A stretch of 64,000 nt of DNA. Source: Sitta carolinensis (lineage: Eukaryota; Chordata; Aves; Passeriformes; Sittidae). The translations under genes and the position numbers were made by a program. The stretch covers positions 8,466,001-8,530,000 of the forward strand of contig CM063292.1 of assembly GCA_032173965.1 (NCBI GenBank), written 5' to 3'. Each line of letters begins with the position of its first letter. The first letter of the stretch is position 1. Below, in pieces: positions 55,544 to 64,000 of this stretch. The notes beneath the pieces are model-generated. The model saw only the letters and a program-made list of their open reading frames with translations. It ran no database searches and was not told the DNA's origin.

Positions 55544-58381
55544 CACTAAAAAATTAAGTGAAGTTGTTTTACATACTGCATCTTGGGGATACTGAGGGCT
55601 GCTTTCTGCTATGCTGAATTTAAAACTTCAAAAAGCATAATACACAAAGGAGCGAGAGAGATTTTGAGCACACTTCCCATAGTAATCCATTCATCAAAAG
55701 AAATTATCAAGTCTAAAACAATTGGATACTGTATGAATTGCCTAATTTTTCTCAGCTATAAAATTTCATTGTGCACAATATTCTTAGAAAGTATGGGAGG
55801 CAACCTCACTGTGTAAGGAGTGCTTGGAAGCCACGTTTGAGCAGGACTGATGAAAAGCATTCTCATCTTGCTACACAGCTTACAGAATTTAAAAAAAAAG
55901 TCAATTAATTAAATATATTTTGACCTAAAAACACAAGGACTATCCTCTGAAATTGATGTGATTCTTCATCAACAAAAGTGGTAAACCAACCCTCAAATCT
56001 TTTCAGGAAAACAAATAGTGTAATTTAGAAAGGAAGGAGAAAACAACACCAAGGTAACTCAGAGAGGAAGGGGAAATGATGGACACCCATCAAAAGCTTT
56101 TGTCACTAATTTCAGTCCCGTGAAATCAAATCTACCATTCACAGGGACACGTAGATACTGATTTAAAGAACCTCCTTGTGTCTCCTGTTAAAGATTCCGG
56201 GAGTGGGATTGTTTTGGTGCATTCTTTTGGTGTTTTGTTTTCCCTCCCCCTTCACCTCGAACATCTAAGTCAAAATTAATGCTCGACTTTTGAGGCCATT
56301 CAGCTAACATATAACAAGGTGTACTGTTTTCCTGCTTACTTTTAGGGGCCAAAGGTTTGAGCATCTAGTCTAACCTGAAGATCATAACCTCAATAAAGGC
56401 ACTTCTGAGCTGGCTGAACCTTTCCAGGATCTGAGGGAACAGAGGGAAGAATGTTTCACTGCAGCACATGACTCACTTGGATTTTATCAGATGTCCCTTT
56501 TCCATTAGTTATATCTTAAAGCAGTAATAGGAAAGGTGTTCCTGACTAGTTATTAATCTTACACTATTTTCATATATTAGAAAAAAAAAACTTCATTCCT
56601 GTCAAGTAAGCTTTAGACTGATCTAATACTGTTTCAGTGACCTTAACTGTAACATACAACTTAATTTAAAATAAACTCGGGTCATTTAGCAAGTCTGAGT
56701 GTAAAAGATCTACACTTATGACCTGAGGCACAACTTGGATACTAAACTTCAGTAAGCTCTTATCAGTAAAAACAAATGAGTGGAAGAGTTTGATTTATTT
56801 AACTTAAGTTCGTGAAAAGTCAACTTTTTTACTAATATGCCTCAAGGCATATGAGCTTCCTACAGTGTAGAAAACATAGCAATGAAAACCAAGTAATTAC
56901 AACTTGGCCAAATTGTGTGATTGGGAAAGACTACTAATGAAGCAAGATTTATTCCAAGTTCTGATTCAGTCTGTCTAGTTATTTACAAGGTGGTAGTGAC
57001 TCTGCAGCATGGCTGGCACAGGTAAAACCTTGGATCTTTTCAGCTAGAAACAGTTCCTCTGCCAAAGGGCAATGTTGTTTAAGCTCCTGCCGGCTTATGA
57101 ATTCGATCAATACTTGGGCAAAAAACCCAAGCAGTGTAAAGAGGGCAACAAAGCAAAGCGTCTGTGCCTCCCCACCACGTAATGCAGGTGGCTGCTGAAG
57201 TGCTAATGGGGCTATTTCTGCGCACAGGCAAGCAGCAACACCCTGATGTAGGCAGCTTTTTATCACCCCCTCGACAGCTCCTAGCCTTGGAGCCAGAATC
57301 TACAAAAAAAAACCCGTGTAGCTACACTCCAAGTTGAAACCTAAGGAATGAAGTTACAGGTGCTGAGAACTGAAAAACAGCAAGGGCAGGGCGACTCAAA
57401 GCTCTCTGAAAACGGCACTTGCTGCCCTTTACCTCCAGTGGAGTTCACAGGAGCCCACGGGGCTGCACTACAGGCAGCACTTAACTATAATGACTGCTGT
57501 GCAGGAAGAACTCAGGCGCAGGTTATGGCATAAGCCGCCCAGTCAGTCTGAAAAGTAATTAGGGCAGATGTTCATTAGGAACTTCCTAATGAATCTGTTA
57601 ACTTCGTTACCTTACTCCAGTAAACTTTCTTACAAGTACACAAGGCAATTTACTAGAAAGCGCGCGACGAGACGCGCCGAGCAGCAAACGGGGAAGAGAG
57701 CGAAGGGGGGGAATAAATAAAGATTGCAAAAATAAGGCGGACAAGTGCAATTTGACTCCTCTTGGGAAAAACGAGGGCTCGGGTTCTCCGGGGTGACCCA
57801 GCTGGGATGCTGGGGAGGGCGGCCCGGGTCCCCGCGCAGCCCCGGGCGTGCGCCCCGCCGGAGGGGGACCGGCAGCGCCGGCGGATCCGGCAGCATCCAC
57901 AGCCCCTCGGCAGCACCCGCAGCCCCAGGCGTGTGCCCTGCCAGAGGGGGACCGGCAGCGCCGGCAGATCCAGCAGCATCCACAGCCCCCCGGCAGCAGC
58001 GCTCAGCCCCCGGCAGATCCGGCAGCCCCAGGCGTGTGCCCCGCCGGAGCGGGACCGGCAGACCCCGCTCAGCCCCCCGGCAGCCCCTCTCAGGCCCGGC
58101 GCGGGCCCCATTCCCCATCCCACCCCAAGGCTGCTCCCCAGCCCCGCGGCTGCCACAGGACGGAGACGACGAAGCTCCGCCGGGAGAAAGCAGACCGTGA
58201 GCGATGGCGAGGGAAGCCCGAGCCCTGAGCCGCCCTCGGGAGGCGCTGCCCCGGGCCCACAGCCCACTGTGCACGCTCCCCACCCGCCCCGGGCTGGCCA
58301 CCAGCCTCCCACCTTGCGAAAGTAGCCGTCCCCCGCCGGCTCCGCCGCCGCGCAGCCGCGGGGCGGCAGGGCGTCTGTCAT
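30386..58381 (-). CDS. RHPN2: RHPN2, rhophilin-2 (frame interrupted by two 1-bp indels)
   Basis: Rhophilin-2 is a cytoplasmic adaptor that binds GTP-loaded Rho through HR1 and also carries BRO1 and PDZ domains; it is linked to actin regulation. Fifteen coding exons: 58313-58381, 49073-49188, 45868-45996, 43134-43209, 42054-42131, 41244-41368, 40171-40337, 37741-37928, 36316-36472, 35769-35888, 35148-35342, 34029-34104, 32847-32994, 31872-32027, 30386-30637. They total 2052 bp, about 683 residues (human 686). HR1 is in exons 2-3 ([32 protein letters not shown]). BRO1 is in exons 4-11 ([50 protein letters not shown]). PDZ is in exons 13-14 ([18 protein letters not shown]). The C-terminal tail ([18 protein letters not shown]) is in exon 15. 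Exons 12 and 13 carry a -1 and a +1 indel relative to the expected frame, with a TGA between them. Either the gene is disrupted in this individual or these are assembly errors. Confidence 0.94.
32847..32994 (-). CDS. RHPN2: RHPN2 exon 13 (PDZ first half), carries a 1-bp excess
   Basis: The exon is 148 bp where 147 are expected. Its start reads GGCCCCCTGG; one fewer C gives [12 protein letters not shown], aligned with human GPLSVFSANKRW. The remainder encodes [16 protein letters not shown]. The extra base lies in a five-C run (around 32988-32992). The PDZ carboxylate-binding loop reads HLAFSLKG here versus DLGFTLRG recalled for human, so the canonical GLGF glycine is replaced by alanine. Confidence 0.82.
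33032..33323 (-). mobile_element. Solo LTR family A, copy 2, RHPN2 intron 12
   Basis: A 292-bp copy of the family at 25703-25991, same orientation, with plus-strand ends TGTCACTGTGAC and GGGACAACA. The flanks CTTTAA and GTTTAC match at 4 of 6 positions, consistent with an older, decayed target-site duplication. Confidence 0.82.
34029..34104 (-). CDS. RHPN2: RHPN2 exon 12, carries a 1-bp deficit
   Basis: In the frame entering from exon 11 it encodes SKTEYKIEQ, matching human AKTEQEVDI. One base later in register it encodes [16 protein letters not shown], matching human LPQFSKLTVTDFFQKL. The exon is 76 bp where 77 are needed. The missing base falls around 34075-34080 near a TT/GCTCC junction. 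Without it the incoming frame reaches TGA soon after, so the protein would end just before the PDZ domain. Borders are TTTTAG and GTATGT. Confidence 0.8.
34781..35065 (-). mobile_element. Solo LTR family A, copy 3, RHPN2 intron 11
   Basis: A 285-bp third copy, ends TGTTACTGTGAT and GGGACAACA on the plus strand. Flanks ATATAT (34775-34780) and ATGTAT (35066-35071) match at 5 of 6 positions. It lies 83 bp beyond exon 11. It shares orientation with copies 1 and 2. Confidence 0.86.
35413..35742 (-). mobile_element. Solo LTR (family B relative) filling RHPN2 intron 10
   Basis: On the minus strand it begins TGTAGTCTGGTTTTTCC and ends CAGCGACA, with a TATA-like CTCTAAAAAG and AATAAA (35486-35481). 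Flanks TGTGGC (35407-35412) and TGTAGC (35743-35748) form a 6-bp duplication with one mismatch. It makes up 330 of the 426 bp of intron 10, leaving about 26 bp on the donor side and 70 bp on the acceptor side. It lies in the sense orientation of RHPN2. Confidence 0.85.
44873..44908. repeat. A-rich simple repeat
   Basis: About 35 bp of A residues with single G and C interruptions, in RHPN2 intron 3 (43210-45867). Confidence 0.8.
50055..50240. repeat. Minisatellite inside the LTR
   Basis: About ten repeats built from CCAGGGCATCCAATAATG (18 bp) with alternating 9-bp CCAGGGCCA spacers, giving an 18/27-bp compound period. On the minus strand one frame reads as a collagen-like [13 protein letters not shown] string, purely because the unit lengths are multiples of nine. 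Confidence 0.9.
50724..50815. repeat. (CCCAG/CTCAG)n low-complexity tract
   Basis: Pentamer-based CAGCC repeats with CACACA interruptions, inside the large LTR. Confidence 0.85.
55505..55542. repeat. Poly(A) run, 38 bp
   Basis: Thirty-eight uninterrupted A residues in RHPN2 intron 1. No recognisable element body precedes it. The length is unusual for a stable genomic run and may be approximate in the assembly. Confidence 0.85.
57840..58110. repeat. GC-rich tandem repeat beside RHPN2 exon 1
   Basis: Three imperfect copies of a ~85-105-bp unit containing GCGTGTGCCCCGCCGGAG and GGGACCGGCAG, followed by GATCC-AGCAGCATCCACAGCC in the first two copies. The copies start near 57845, 57925 and 58030. 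Confidence 0.7.
58313..58381 (-). CDS. RHPN2: RHPN2 exon 1 (start codon)
   Basis: Encodes 23 residues beginning MTDALPPRG and ending GDGYFRK before a GTGGGA donor. Human RHPN2 begins MTDALLPAAP and ends this exon with NDGYFRK, then continues GCNPLAQTGRSK. Exon 2 here resumes [12 protein letters not shown] after a 9.1-kb intron. The exon sits in a CpG island. Confidence 0.92.
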
Positions 58382-59699
58382 CTTCGGGCGGGCCGGCCAG
58401 CCGTCCGTCCGTCTGTCCGCCACCGCTACGACACGAGCTCTGCTCCGCCAAGCCACGAGCCTGCGGAAATGCCCCCGCTGCCCCACGGCACCGCCCGGCC
58501 CCTCCTCCGGCGGTGCGGGGAGGAGCCGGCCCGGCCCCCCCGCGGTGCTGCTCCCCGGCTGCCCTGTGCTGTTGCTGCTGCTGCTGCTGCCGCGGGGCTC
58601 GCAGCGACCCCCGGGCCCCTGCCCGTCGGAGCCCCGCGGGGAGGCGGGGGTGCCCCTCGTGCGGAGCCGGCCGGGGGCTGGGGATGCCCGAGAGCGGAGC
58701 CCGCTGCCCCGGTGCCCCGGTGCGCGGTGCCGGCTCCGCTCGCTCCTCCTCCGGCCGCTCTCCGCTCGTCCGTGCCGGAGTCACCGCTCGCCTCCCGGAG
58801 CTTCCCCGCGGCTTCCCGCGCCGCCGAGCCCGGCCACAGCCCCGGGGTGCCCCCCGAGCGGCGCTCCCGGCACCACGGAGTCCCGGGCACCGCCTCTGTT
58901 CCCCGCGGTGGCCGCCCCTCGGAGCCGGCTCGTTCCTCCGGAGGGGCTGCTCCGAGCAGCGGAGGCTCGGTCACTGTGCGGGTCCCCGTGGCTCACACCG
59001 GCACTGCGCGCTGCAGTTCAATCTGAACCAATAGTGGGAAATCCTGAGTCCAGGGAAGAGCTGGACACGACACACAAGAGCGCTTCCTGGTCCAAAACCT
59101 TGCTGGATGAGTGCAGTGATTGATGTGCTCAGTCCTGTTGCTGCAAGGCGGTCACCTTGCTTCTGCCTCTCACTTTGGGACGGCAGTTTTGTCACTTTGG
59201 CAGAACGCCTGGGACATTTCTGTTCTGGAAAAGCCCTTCCTTCAGCATCCTGCCGTGGGCAGCAGCAGCCATCCTGCAGAGAGCAGCCTGCAGTGGGCAC
59301 TAGCACCCATCTGCATTAGCTCCTCTCGCAGATTCCCAGGGCAAGGTGATGGAGCTGGGAAGGGTAGACTTGCCCTTACCCCACTCACCAGCCGTCTTCA
59401 GGCAGAAATATGCCCCCATGAGGCACCTCGGGAGACAGGGAAAGATCACGATCCTCAGCCCTGGAAGGCTGGAACTGTGGGGAGATGCTGCTGCTTCGTG
59501 CCGGGAGGGGTGTCCTCCGCAGGACTGGGCTCTCGGGGCTCTCGGCCGGCTTCACCCTGGTGTGTGTAAGGGTGGGAGCCTGGGACAGAGCCCGGAGCCC
59601 AGGGGCCTGCAGCTGCCCTAGGCCGGGCCCCTGGAAAGGGAATCGGTGTCTCAGGGAAAGGCAGGGCTGGGTCTGCGCCGGGAAACTGCCCTGGGATTC

Positions 59700-60695
59700 C
59701 CCTCAGCATTGCGGGAACTGCCCTGGGACAGAGCCCGGGCACTGCGGGAACTGCCCCGGGACCGGCCCATGAACTGCCCTGGGACCAGCTAAGGATTGCG
59801 GGAACTGCCCCGGGACCGACACGGCACTGAGGGAACTGTCCTGGGACCGGCCCGGGCATTGCGGGAACTGCCCTGGGACCGGCTCGGCACTGCGGGAACT
59901 GTCCTGGGACCGGCCCGGGCATTGCGGGAACTGCCCTGGGACCGGCCCGGGCATTGCGGGAACTGTCCTGGGACCGGCTCGGGATTGCTGAACTGCCCTG
60001 GGACCGGCCCGGGCATTGCGGGAACTGCCCTGGGACCGGCTCGGCATTGCTGAACTGCCCTGGGACCGGCTCAGCAGTGCGGGAACTGCCCTGGGACCGG
60101 CTCAGCACTGCGGGAACTGCCCTGGGACCGGCTCGGCATTGCTGAACTGCCCTGGGACCGGCTCAGGACTGCGGGAACTGCCCTGGGACTGGCTCGGCAT
60201 TGCTGAACTGCCCTGGGACCGGCTCGGCATTGCTGAACTGCCCTGGGACTGGCTCGGCATTGCTGAACTGCCCTGGGACCGGCTCAGCAGTGCGGGAACT
60301 GCCCTGGGACCGGCTCAGCAGTGCGGGAACTGCCCTGGGACCGGCTCAGCACTGCGGGAACTGCCCTGGGACCGGATCAGGACTGCGGGAACTGCCCTGG
60401 GACCGGCTCAGCAGTGCGGGAACTGCCCTGGGACCGGCTCAGCACTGCGGGAACTGCCCTGGGACCGGCTCAGGATTGCGGGAACTGCCCTGGGACCGGC
60501 TCAGGATTGCGGGAACTGCCCTGGGACCGGCTCAGCAGTGCGGGAACTGCCCTGGGACCGGCTCAGGATTGCGGGAACTGCCCTGGGACCGGCTCAGGAT
60601 TGCGGGAACTGCCCTGGGACCGGCTCAGCAGTGCGGGAACTGCCCTGGGACCGGCTCAGGACTGCGGGAACTGCCCTGGGACTGGCTCGGCATTG
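59700..60695. repeat. 31-bp minisatellite upstream of RHPN2 (about 32 copies)
   Basis: The unit is GGGAACTGCCCTGGGACCGG plus CTCAGCACTGC (31 bp), with 30-bp variants carrying GCTGAACTGCC. Because 31 is not divisible by three, successive units cycle through the frames, so all forward frames read similar GNCPGTGSALRELPWDRL strings. The resulting ORFs on both strands are not genes. Confidence 0.95.
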
Positions 60696-60699
60696 TCGG

Positions 60700-63600
60700 A
60701 GCGTTCGTGCTGCAGGGACCCTGCCTGAAACGCTCCGTAACCGGTTTCACAAATGTTGGACGCTTGTGTGAGGAATTTGCCAATATTGGTTCCTAATCCT
60801 AGCCGTGCCTAACCTACAGAGCGTGCTGCGCACTTAGCATTGAAAGATGCAATGCTTCTATCGCTATTACCAAATTTACCTTCCTCCCCACCTTCCCCGG
60901 CCTTTTTTCTCTTCCAAGACAGCACGTTGTGAGAGTCTGGGGTTCATCACCCAGCACTCCCACAGCTGCCAGGTTAGACTGTGCCTGGCCCAAATAAAGG
61001 GCACTTCATCAGGACTGCATTAGGACTCGTAGAGGGCTTCTTAACTGAGTCACTGCAGGTTTTGTGTGCATATAGTGAGCATGAATTTTTTGCAAAAGGC
61101 GCGTATCGATTGTAAGCTCTCAGTAGTGCTCAGCTGTATAATGACTGAGTAGGAGTGCTCTTTGGCCCTGGAATGTAAATTGCAGCTTAGAACATTCCAA
61201 AACCTGATTTATGCTCACAAAAACCATGTCCGTGCTCTTCTCGTCATCTTGTCTCCAGCAGCTTTTTGGTTGCTATTAGAATTCCTGAATAGAGTTGGGT
61301 TCATACCACAAACTTCCTCATGATTACTGCCTGAATCAGAAGGCTTGGTTGTTGCATTGTAAAAATTGAGAAATATAGGCTAGAAGTACAGAATTATGCC
61401 TTCAGAAAATGGGTGGTATAGCTACAGATGTTTGCTTGACATTTATTTTTAATATTAGAAGAGAGTGAACTCTGTGATCTGGTGCACTGGACATGCACTA
61501 TCTGTAAGTAAGCATCAGAGGTTTAAGAATTTGCATCTAAAGAGCATCAGGATGTTTTTCCTGTGCTGAGTCCTGAGCAGCAATCAGAGCTGACTTACAA
61601 TCCTGGGCACTGTGTGACTAACACCATCAGAATAACTTAGCTAAAAATAGATGAGCAAGACGCTTATGCCAGCTGTTTAACACCAAATGGGCTGCTTTAG
61701 AAACTTTCATTGTGTAATCTTGTGTAGTTATCTGCAAGAAACATATAATTTTAAGTAACTTTCCCAACTGACATTAATAGAGGTTTGATTTTATAATATT
61801 TTAGGAATAGCCCACCCCGCCAAGGCCTGGGCTCTGGCCCTGTGTGCCATCAGATCCAGGTGTTTCTGTGCTACAAACATAAACAAGTCACTTTGACTGG
61901 CTGATTTGGGCCTATAAAAACTGGATTCCCTTTCAGGATGAATTCAGAAACCTCACCTATGGGAGGATGCACCGTGTAGGATTTTCCCAATTGACAGGAA
62001 GAGTTCTCCAGGTCCTCTCTTCGAAATGGGGCTCACCAGCAATTGCAATTGCAGACTCTGGGTGATGGTAAACTATTTAGGCACTTGGTGATGTATCTTT
62101 CTCAATCACTATTCTCTTTCTTGTATAGTAATGATTAGGTGCATTACTTGTTGTTAAAGCCGAGTTGTAAGCTTATTGTTTTATTAAATGTATAATTTTA
62201 CTTTTGTGTTGCCTTACTACTCATAGTAAAAATAAGACCGTTCTCTCCATTGGTGTCTGTGTCCTTTAACTTGCCCTGTCAATTGGCAAAACAGTTCTGC
62301 ATGAAGTGTTGAATCTGAAAGGGATGATTCTTACCCCTGCACCATCTCTTAGTTTTGCAAAATGAGGTGCTAACTGGCATAGATAATGGCAGACTTTGAG
62401 TTGTCCCATGTCCTTACCCGCAGTAGTAAAGGTAAGAGGGAAGAGAATCGGGACCAGGATCTGAACACCCTTACCGCAGACACATATATATTATATATGT
62501 ATTTATATATTTCTCATACATTTGTATCGCTTCACTCGTTCTGTTAAGCTTCTCCCTATTCTCCTCCTCCATCATACAAAAAAATACATGAATGTAAGAA
62601 ATCCCATCAACAGGCTTCTTTTTGACCCCTAGGAAATAGTCCCTGTTTGGGAAATTAATTTCCTGCTGGGGTTCAGGTTGCTGCATCGTTCCACACCCAA
62701 GACAGGAATCCAGCTGCTCTCTGGAGAGATAATGTTTCTTATCTCTGATTTTACAGACCTTTTGGCTATGTGGTGGCAGCAGGTGCCTACAAGACATCTC
62801 TTGTCCTAGAGAGATCCAGAGGCTGACCAGCAAAAGCACGTTAGAATTACACCGTGTGAAGGGAGAAGTATGCATCAACTCCTGTTGCTTCTCAAGGTGT
62901 AGTTTTGAATTCTGAACCTGGCACATGGTTACACATTTCTGTTCCTATTGTTGGTGGCTTTGAATATTAAGCTTAGATTGTGATCAGAAAGAATTTGTCA
63001 GTAATCCTGACAGCCGGTAGCTTTGCGTCAATAAATTCCACTGTAGTGATTTAGTTGCGTTAGTATCATCCTTTAATTTCTGAAGATTGCAGTTCTTAAT
63101 GAGCAAATGTCTGCCTACTGTAAGCAAGTACTAGGTGAGGAGTGAGGAAACATGATCAAAGGTCGATTTTTTTTTCCACTCTCTTTCCAAATAGTATTTG
63201 CAGGGAGGAAAAATAAAGATTGCAAATTGCAAAAATAGGGCATGAGGCAGCAGCAGTGATGTGAATCTGCTTTGAGACTGTTACAAATCTACCAGATGGA
63301 GTAGAAGATTTCCTTACCAAGAAATTTACTGAGCAGCAATAAAATGATATGAACACGGTGCACAAACTCAGTATCAGGGCTTTGGATAAGCAAGGTGTGA
63401 TTTGCTGTAGGTGCAGTGCTCCACTGCTGCTTCTTCACCTTACAGGTGTTAACTGCAGGTATCAACTGCGGCACTATCCTCATTGAAAAAAATCCCATTT
63501 ACTATTAAATAACGAAAATGCTTTGCCTGTTCTACTGTGAAATCACGTTGGAAACTAAGACCAAACCTTGAAAAAAACATCACCACTTTTCCCAGCTAAC

Positions 63601-64000
63601 ACCTTACCTTTAACTGAGATCCACAGATAAAAGTCTGGGTATTTAAGAACAATATGTGTTACCTGGTTTTGTTTTCCAGTCCTTTAAAAAATGAAAAGTA
63701 GCTCTTTGGAGAAGCTAGAGCAATGCCTCAGGGGCTGACCTTCAGGTGACTGTTTCGTCAACAGCCCTGAGCTGTCAGGATGAATATTCAGAGAAATATT
63801 CCCATTGAATGCAAGAGAAGGCAGGAAGGAGTTGTTCTCTTTTTGTTGTTTGTAAAAATAAGGGATTTTTATACTTACTGTGCTTATGATTTTTTTTTTC
63901 TTTAACGGGATTTTAAAAAAACCCTTTAAATGAATCAAGCTTTTGCATTTCTTTTTATATATCGATTATACCAATTTTAGTCTGAAGTTCCAGTGACTCG
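60700..64000. other. Intergenic right end, no recognised gene
   Basis: Moderately AT-rich DNA. The longest ORF is on the minus strand at 62471-62926 (151 codons). It has no motif I recognise and no splice-supported extension, and is more likely repeat-derived than a gene. No tRNA, rRNA or known ncRNA seen. Confidence 0.55.
61800..62292 (+). mobile_element. Possible LTR-like segment
   Basis: Contains a TATA-like CCTATAAAAACTGG near 61910, a compact pyrimidine-rich stretch, and an ending AATTGGCAAAACA. This layout resembles an LTR, but neither a 5' TG end nor a target-site duplication could be fixed. Confidence 0.3.

Larger units (their letters stand above)
49189..58312. other. RHPN2 intron 1 (9.1 kb)
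   Basis: The first and longest RHPN2 intron. It contains a ~1.27-kb solo LTR (49911-51180), a 38-bp poly(A) run (55505-55542) and a GC-rich tandem repeat beside exon 1 (57840-58110). The rest is AT-rich with no exon or RNA gene that I can recognise. Confidence 0.75.
57640..59010. promoter_or_regulatory. CpG island and promoter of RHPN2
   Basis: CpG-dense sequence covering RHPN2 exon 1 and ~0.7 kb on each side. It contains a CTG-rich run near 58570. Several overlapping ORFs (Pro/Ala/Arg/Gly-rich, both strands) are compositional artefacts. In the recalled human order GPATCH1 lies divergently beyond RHPN2, but no GPATCH1 exon is recognisable here. Confidence 0.75.

Noticed and set aside
57630..59123. 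Many 150-384-codon ORFs on both strands around 58 kb
   Set aside because: High CpG/GC sequence lacks stop codons by composition. Only the 69-bp RHPN2 exon 1 is supported by homology and splice sites.
59700..60695. Possible CRISPR array
   Set aside because: Units are contiguous with no unique spacers, and the genome is clearly vertebrate.
59455..60796. ORFs up to 251 codons with ELPWDRL repeats, and minus-strand PGQFPQCPG repeats
   Set aside because: 31-bp minisatellite read in cycling frames. Similar peptides occur in every forward frame, which is not coding behaviour.
62471..62926. 151-codon minus-strand ORF as a possible retroviral or novel gene
   Set aside because: No recognisable motif, no splice-supported extension and low-complexity ends. 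Left as unexplained sequence.
58985..64000. GPATCH1 first exons, expected next to RHPN2 by synteny
   Set aside because: No stretch resembling its acidic N-terminus or the G-patch motif was seen on either strand, so the gene probably starts beyond the window.

Overview
This is vertebrate nuclear DNA, most likely from a passerine bird. The evidence is intron-rich genes with canonical GT/AG borders, CpG-island promoters, CR1 LINE 3' ends, many short avian-type solo LTRs, and the gene order CEP89 - FAAP24 - RHPN2, which is the order I know from human 19q13.11. No bacterial operon, CRISPR array or phage gene is present, and I do not see an undescribed biological system. The interest lies in gene-structure oddities and repeat biology.

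Layout. (1) 1-21.4 kb: CEP89 on the minus strand, a coiled-coil protein of centriolar distal appendages. I can place 17 coding exons giving 662 codons; the C-terminal ~110-120 residues lie beyond the left edge. (2) 21.0-22.4 kb: a CpG island shared head-to-head by CEP89 and FAAP24, holding a ~26-copy 20-bp minisatellite. (3) 22.9-26.8 kb: FAAP24 on the plus strand, complete, four coding exons, 220 residues. Its last intron is packed with nested LTR insertions. (4) 26.8-30.4 kb: a convergent intergenic stretch with one LTR-like element. (5) 30.4-58.4 kb: RHPN2 on the minus strand, 15 coding exons (HR1, BRO1 and PDZ domains, about 683 residues). The frame is interrupted by one -1 and one +1 indel in neighbouring exons. 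(6) 58.4-64 kb: the RHPN2 CpG-island promoter, a ~1-kb 31-bp minisatellite, and sequence with no gene I recognise.

The three genes do not form a pathway. CEP89 acts at the basal body, FAAP24 acts in the nucleus with FANCM in interstrand-crosslink repair, and RHPN2 is a Rho-GTP-binding cytoplasmic adaptor. The main non-coding observations are two consecutive GC-AG introns in CEP89, a duplicated splice acceptor in FAAP24, a palindromic LTR flanked by a perfect 6-bp target-site duplication, several solo LTRs with target-site duplications, a ~1.27-kb solo LTR with an internal minisatellite, and four GC-rich or LTR-borne minisatellites that create long spurious ORFs.

Homology statements come from recalled human protein sequences compared by eye. 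No database search was run.
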